From contig CANLCA010000106.1 in NCBI GenBank assembly GCA_947487925.1, positions 1 to 8,089 of the forward strand: 8,089 nt of DNA. The letters are read 5' to 3'. Positions 4,027-8,089 of the stretch are shown piece after piece. The DNA comes from Verrucomicrobiales bacterium (GTDB taxonomy: Bacteria > Verrucomicrobiota > Verrucomicrobiia > Limisphaerales > F1-80-MAGS106). Both the position numbers and the translations under genes were made by a program. Each line of letters starts with the position of its first letter. Position 1 is the first letter of the stretch. The notes beneath the pieces are model-generated. The model made no database searches. It was not told where the DNA came from and saw only the letters and a program-made list of their open reading frames with translations.

Positions 4027-7000
4027 GACTCTAAGGTCAACAGTGTGGCCATCGATCCTTCTACCCAAACCGAAGGCGGCTTTCTCAAACTCAATGACCC
4101 GGTGAAGATCAAGGCTACCATGCTGGTGGAGGTGACAATCACTGGTAAGCCCCGGTTGGCCCTGAAAATAGGCGAGAAACAAGTCTTCGCCGAGTACGGC
4201 TCCGGTTCGGGCAAAGAACTTTATTTTACCTACTCGATTGATGTTGGTGAGAACGATGCTGACGGAATCAGTATTGATGCCAATAGTCTCTCCTTGAACG
4301 GCGGGACAATCAAGGAAGGGGACACTGACATCCCGGAAGAGGAGCTCGGCTTCGCGGCAGTGCGCGACGACGCGGCCTACAAGGTGGACACCACCGTGCC
4401 GAGCGTAGTGATCAGTTCACCGATTTTTGACGAAATCTGGGGCAGAGTCACCTACACAGTCACGTATTTTGACTCCTACTTCAAAAGTAGTTCATTAACG
4501 AAGGACGATATCCAATTGGATAACGGTGGTACCTCAGCCAGTGGTGAAGTCTCTGTAGACAACGGCACTGGCCCGGTTCGAACTGTGACGATAAACAATG
4601 TGTCAGGTTCAGGTTCTTTAAGCATCAATATCCCCGAGGGGACGGCGACCGATTTTGCTGGGAACCCGGCCTCCGCTGCTACCAGCGCGAGCATCACGGT
4701 CGGCTCGACCGACCAGGCACCCTCTCGTCCCAAAGTTGTTCGCGTAGACGTGGATTCTAGAACCTACAGCCTTCGCGATCTCATTAACTTCAAAGTGACG
4801 TTCGACACACCTGTAACTGTCTGGGGCAGTCCGGCATTGGAGTTCTTGATTGCCGAGCTCAAGAAACATGCCGCCTGCATTTCCGGGGGTTTTATCCCGG
4901 ACCCTCTGGCGGACCCCACTGTGGTAACATTCACCTATCAAGTGGAAGCGAACGATTTAGATGACGACGGAATCACCTTAGTCTCCCCGTTGAAAGCCGA
5001 CCCCTTTAAGCTCTCCGGGTCGGGTATGCCGAGTGGAAATTCGATCACTTCACAAATCGACAATAGCGATGCACTTCTGGATATAGGCGAACCATTGGCC
5101 TTCCCGGGTGTGATCGTCGACGGCACCACTACCACGACACCACCAGACCCCACGCAGAATCAAGCGCCTCTGAATACAGTTCCTGGAGCGAAGATGGTGG
5201 ATGAGGATACGGTGCTGTCGATAATTGGAGTGATTGTGAATGATGTGGATGGGAACCTGAGCACGGTGAAGCTGACGGTGACAAATGGCACGGTAACTGT
5301 AAGCACGGAAGGAGGAGCAACAATCAGCAACGGGGGCAACGGGTCAGGGACTCTGACATTGAGCGGGACACAGGCGCAGATCAATCAGGCGTTGGAAACG
5401 ATCAGCTACAAGGGAAACCCGAACTACAACGGGAGCGACACCTTGACAGTCTTAAGCACGGACGGCAGCAATGCAACTGACAATGACACAGTAGCGATCG
5501 TGGTGACAACGGTGAACGATGCGCCCGTGCTGGGGGCGAATGAGGCTTCAGCCCTCGATTACAAGTTGCCGTACGTGCCCACCTTAGTCGCCCCTTCCAT
5601 CACAGTGAGCGACGTTGACAGCGTGACTCTCACGAGTGCTCAGGTGAGTATTCAAAATGGATTTGTACCTGGGCAGGAGAGGCTGGGGTTCGTGAACGTT
5701 GACGGAATGAGTGATATTGTGAGCGATTGGAATGAGTTCACCGGCATTCTAACTCTCACCTCTGTAGGGCAAACGGCTACGCTAGCCCAGTGGCAGGCGA
5801 CCCTCAGTGCGGTCACTTATCTGAGCATCACTGTCCCCCGCGACCCATTACGCATAGTTTCCATTCTGATCAACGATGGCGCGACGCCCAGTGAGAAGGT
5901 GAGCTGCTATATCGAAGTCCGCAGTCCCATGGTGGTTTATCGCGACAATCACGTGCCCCTTAGTTTGGTGGATATCAAATCCGTTGCCTCCTCGGAAGCA
6001 GTTTTGATCGACGTTATCGTAACCAGCGACCAGCCAAGTGGTCTTACTGTTAACGGAGCCACGCTCGGGGGCAAGGTAGTATTCCACACCCTAGGCGGAA
6101 GCAACTTGAAACGCCTGAAGTTAGCGAGAGGTTATAATTACGGTGAAGACCCGAAGGTAGTAGACGTGGAATTATACCTACCGCAGGATGAATACCTTTA
6201 CGGAGAGGACGTTGCGACTAGTCTCTTCGAGGTCTACTTAGTGAAAGACGGTGCGGGCGTGCTGGAGTTGGGGGGCGTGAGTAACGTACCTCTCAACCTT
6301 GATGTGAAAGCTGGTCAAGTTACATTAACCGGTAACTATCCGCAGACCAGTATTGGAGTAAGCAAGGCTGGCACGATGGAAGGCGAAGGGATATCCAAGA
6401 CAATTCACAACAATGGTAAGTTAGGGCCTGGAAGCAGCCCCGGCAAACTGACCACCACTGGGGACGTGAGGTTAGAGGCGGACTCTACCTTAAAGTTGGT
6501 GATCAACGACGCGCGTGGCTCGGCGGGTGCAGATCCAGGCTGGAGCACTCTGGATGTTGGGGGTGCGTTGATCATCACCGCCACGGCGCAGCAGCCGGCA
6601 AATATCGTCCTCACGTCCCTTACCTTGGCCAAAGCGGCTGGACCAATGGAGAACTTCGACAATAACACTCCCTACAGTTGGACGATCGCCAACGCAGCAG
6701 GCGGCATCACAGGTTTCGATCCGACTGCGATCAGGCTCAATGCCACAGGCATTCACAACAATCTCGGCGGTGGTTCCTTCGATATCACTGTACGGCAAGG
6801 AATGGAACCGAATGCAGAGGAACTGGTTGTGTCCTTCATTCCGGCCACAAGGGTCATCAGCATAACAGTCGAGCCGAAAACCTACGGCTTTGGCTCCACC
6901 ATTGCTTTCAAGGTGAGATTCAATGTTGGGGTGAGTGTGACGGGCAATCCGAAATTGAACTTTCTGATCGGCTCAGAGGTGAAAACTGCGTCCGTCTTTT

Positions 7001-8089
7001 CCCAAAGCGAGGACTCCAAAGTACTCACCTTCTCATACCCAATAACGACTAGCACCCTGGACAAGCTAGATCTATCCACCACTTCACTGCAACTCAGTGG
7101 TGAAAGCCTGGAAATAGTGGCCAACTACAGGTTCCCCGAGGTCTTCATTGACACCGTTGCGCCAAAGGTGTCCGAAGTGGAAATCACCCGTACGGAAGGC
7201 GGGCAGAAAGCGGAAGTCGAGCAGATAGAATTGGAATTCCTCAATGCGGGAGACACGGTCGTGGTCACGGTGACTATGGACGAACCCATTAATGTCAGCG
7301 ACCCGAACGACCTGAAACTGAAGCTAAACATCGGCGGCCAAGCGGTGATCGCAGACTATGACCCCGATTCAGGAAGCAAAGGGCTTGTCTTCAAATACTT
7401 GATCAAGCCAGGGCAGAATGATGAGGACGGGATCAGCATTGACGCCAACAGTCTTGTGCTCAACAACGGGACACTGACGGATTTGGCGGGTAATACCGCG
7501 GTGCTGGACCACGTTCGAGTCCCACACAACCCGAGCTCCGAACCTAAGCCGAGCCCCATAGTGGTGGACACGAGTAAACCGACAATTTGGCGAACCGGGG
7601 TGCGGGAATCATCACCGGGAGAACCCGTTCCAATAGAGATGCCAGGTTTAATAGTTCCATGGGTCGGCACGTACACCGTCAGTATCGACTTTGATGATAA
7701 TCACCTTGACCTGGACACTATCCTGCCGCACCCGCCTGTAGTGATTACCAAAGACGAAAAGGAGCATCCCACAGAGGTTAGTTTCACGGGCAATGGCACG
7801 AGCCGCAGCGCGGCAATCACGTTTACCGATGCAGGCGACTATACGCTAACTGTAAAACCAGGTTCAGCACTCGACTTTGCTGGCAATGAAGCTTTAAGCA
7901 TGGTCCAGTTCATGAGAGTCATAGACTTGGGACCTACCCTTGGCTACACTCTATCTCCCTTCGATCCAGAGCACCCCAGTACCGTCGAATTTCAAGACTT
8001 TTACATTCTGAGCACGCCAGCAAATATCTGGGTGCGGAACGATTTAGAGTATAAAATCCTAAATTATGGGAAGTCTAATGAGAAGACCG
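3889..8089 (+). CDS. Giant secreted/surface protein with Ig-like, cadherin-like and beta-strand modules (3' end outside window)
   Basis: The frame is open to the right edge: 1400 codons are visible and no stop is reached. An in-frame TGA at 3826 bounds the start; ATG 3829, ATG 3889 and TTG 3940 are possible and none has a good ribosome binding site. I chose 3889 numbering. Residues 22-46 look like a signal peptide: basic RFRKLQR, hydrophobic VPLVLLFALGLGAA, likely cleavage after TAA (46). Modules in order: A1 (47-164), Ig-like B1 (168-271, ending DFAGNPA), A2 (279-412), two cadherin-like modules (425-546, 545-678), an unassigned module (679-805), a PGxSPG beta-strand block (806-985), A3 (986-1085), A4 (1086-1212), B2 (1228-1345, ending DFAGNEA) and a tail. 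A modules carry FTY...NDxDGIS, an acidic loop that may bind calcium. No catalytic motif is visible. A role in adhesion or matrix is inferred from the modules. The C-terminus, which would show the anchoring mode (PEP-CTERM, autotransporter barrel, type IX or other), lies outside. Confidence 0.9.
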   Translation, partial: MLSACPANTDWWYSYEGLASRFRKLQRVPLVLLFALGLGAAKCTAADSKVNSVAIDPSTQTEGGFLKLNDPVKIKATMLVEVTITGKPRLALKIGEKQVFAEYGSGSGKELYFTYSIDVGENDADGISIDANSLSLNGGTIKEGDTDIPEEELGFAAVRDDAAYKVDTTVPSVVISSPIFDEIWGRVTYTVTYFDSYFKSSSLTKDDIQLDNGGTSASGEVSVDNGTGPVRTVTINNVSGSGSLSINIPEGTATDFAGNPASAATSASITVGSTDQAPSRPKVVRVDVDSRTYSLRDLINFKVTFDTPVTVWGSPALEFLIAELKKHAACISGGFIPDPLADPTVVTFTYQVEANDLDDDGITLVSPLKADPFKLSGSGMPSGNSITSQIDNSDALLDIGEPLAFPGVIVDGTTTTTPPDPTQNQAPLNTVPGAKMVDEDTVLSIIGVIVNDVDGNLSTVKLTVTNGTVTVSTEGGATISNGGNGSGTLTLSGTQAQINQALETISYKGNPNYNGSDTLTVLSTDGSNATDNDTVAIVVTTVNDAPVLGANEASALDYKLPYVPTLVAPSITVSDVDSVTLTSAQVSIQNGFVPGQERLGFVNVDGMSDIVSDWNEFTGILTLTSVGQTATLAQWQATLSAVTYLSITVPRDPLRIVSILINDGATPSEKVSCYIEVRSPMVVYRDNHVPLSLVDIKSVASSEAVLIDVIVTSDQPSGLTVNGATLGGKVVFHTLGGSNLKRLKLARGYNYGEDPKVVDVELYLPQDEYLYGEDVATSLFEVYLVKDGAGVLELGGVSNVPLNLDVKAGQVTLTGNYPQTSIGVSKAGTMEGEGISKTIHNNGKLGPGSSPGKLTTTGDVRLEADSTLKLVINDARGSAGADPGWSTLDVGGALIITATAQQPANIVLTSLTLAKAAGPMENFDNNTPYSWTIANAAGGITGFDPTAIRLNATGIHNNLGGGSFDITVRQGMEPNAEELVVSFIPATRVISITVEPKTYGFGSTIAFKVRFNVGVSVTGNPKLNFLIGSEVKTASVFSQSEDSKVLTFSYPITTSTLDKLDLSTTSLQLSGESLEIVANYRFPEVFIDTVAPKVSEVEITRTEGGQKAEVEQIELEFLNAGDTVVVTVTMDEPINVSDPNDLKLKLNIGGQAVIADYDPDSGSKGLVFKYLIKPGQNDEDGISIDANSLVLNNGTLTDLAGNTAVLDHVRVPHNPSSEPKPSPIVVDTSKPTIWRTGVRESSPGEPVPIEMPGLIVPWVGTYTVSIDFDDNHLDLDTILPHPPVVITKDEKEHPTEVSFTGNGTSRSAAITFTDAGDYTLTVKPGSALDFAGNEALSMVQFMRVIDLGPTLGYTLSPFDPEHPSTVEFQDFYILSTPANIWVRNDLEYKILNYGKSNEKT
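4390..4701 (+). other. Ig-like module B1 of the giant protein
   Basis: Residues 168-271 begin TTVPSVVISSP and end TATDFAGNPASAA. This is the layout of bacterial Ig-like repeats that open with a 'T.P.V.I' strand and close with 'G.A.D.AGN'. The same layout returns at 7570-7923. Confidence 0.6.
5161..5922 (+). other. Two cadherin-like modules of the giant protein
   Basis: Residues 425-546 show the DEDTVL opening, DVDGN, a GTLTLSGTQAQINQALETI segment, NYNGSDTLTV and closing VNDAPV, the hallmark order of bacterial cadherin-like tandem repeats. Residues 545-678 keep the order (ITVSDVDS, a GILTLTS segment, LAQWQATLSAVTYL, ILINDGA) but are more divergent. Such domains usually bind calcium and form stiff extracellular stalks. 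Confidence 0.75.
6304..6843 (+). other. PGxSPG beta-strand block of the giant protein
   Basis: Residues 806-985 contain GQVTLTGNY, NNGKLGPGSSPGKLTTTGDV (positions about 6409-6474), STLKLVI, and a closing GGITGFDPTAIRLNATG...GGGSFDITV segment. This is the pattern of the 'GxLxPGxSPGxL' strand of autotransporter passengers and of many verrucomicrobial and planctomycete exported proteins, where it normally sits near the C-terminus. Here it is followed by at least 415 more residues of Ig-like modules. Confidence 0.6.
7570..7923 (+). other. Ig-like module B2 of the giant protein
   Basis: Residues 1228-1345 repeat the B1 plan: TSKPTI opening, YTVSIDFDD, FTGNGTSRSAAITFTDAG, and closing SALDFAGNEA. 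It and B1 share YTV..(F)D, a short GNGT/DNGT turn and DFAGN.A, so they are copies of one module that have drifted apart. Confidence 0.55.

Noticed and set aside
4476..7676. Many - strand open frames of 60-106 codons opposite the giant gene
   Set aside because: All are antisense to one uninterrupted + frame with consistent domain structure, and none shows a coherent protein family pattern.

Overview
The window holds two complete gene boundaries and two genes cut by the window edges, all on the + strand. No tRNA, rRNA, CRISPR array, transposase or phage gene is visible. Base composition is moderate (roughly mid-50s % GC by eye). The mix of genes suggests a Gram-negative bacterium of the PVC group, perhaps Verrucomicrobiota: a membrane hybrid kinase, a sigma-54 activator, and a very large exported protein built from Ig-like, cadherin-like and 'PGxSPG' beta-strand modules. 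This assignment is inferred from protein style and is not proven.

Region 1 (1-1674) is the C-terminal part of a membrane-anchored hybrid sensor histidine kinase: last transmembrane helix, coiled coil, HisKA, HATPase and a receiver. Its sensor part lies left of the window. Region 2 (1675-1778) is a short gap with an almost perfect dyad and a strong -24/-12 (sigma-54) promoter match. Region 3 (1779-3296) encodes a response regulator with receiver and sigma-54-interacting AAA+ domains. It ends in what looks like a winged-helix domain instead of the usual Fis-type helix-turn-helix. Region 4 (3297-3888) is about 590 bases without a convincing gene. It holds a candidate weak terminator, five 11-bp direct repeats in helical phase, a UUCG hairpin, a 22-bp imperfect palindrome and a second -24/-12 promoter match. 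Region 5 (3889 to the right edge) is a single open frame of at least 1400 codons for a secreted or surface protein that continues past the window.

The likely unit is a signalling circuit. The kinase phosphorylates the AAA+ regulator, which drives sigma-54 RNA polymerase at its own promoter (autoregulation) and at the promoter of the giant surface protein. The idea resembles the PrsK/PrsR/RpoN control of PEP-CTERM proteins, but both the kinase (hybrid) and the regulator (non-Fis C-terminus) are built differently. The circuit is inferred from promoter matches and gene order; the domains are read directly from the translations.
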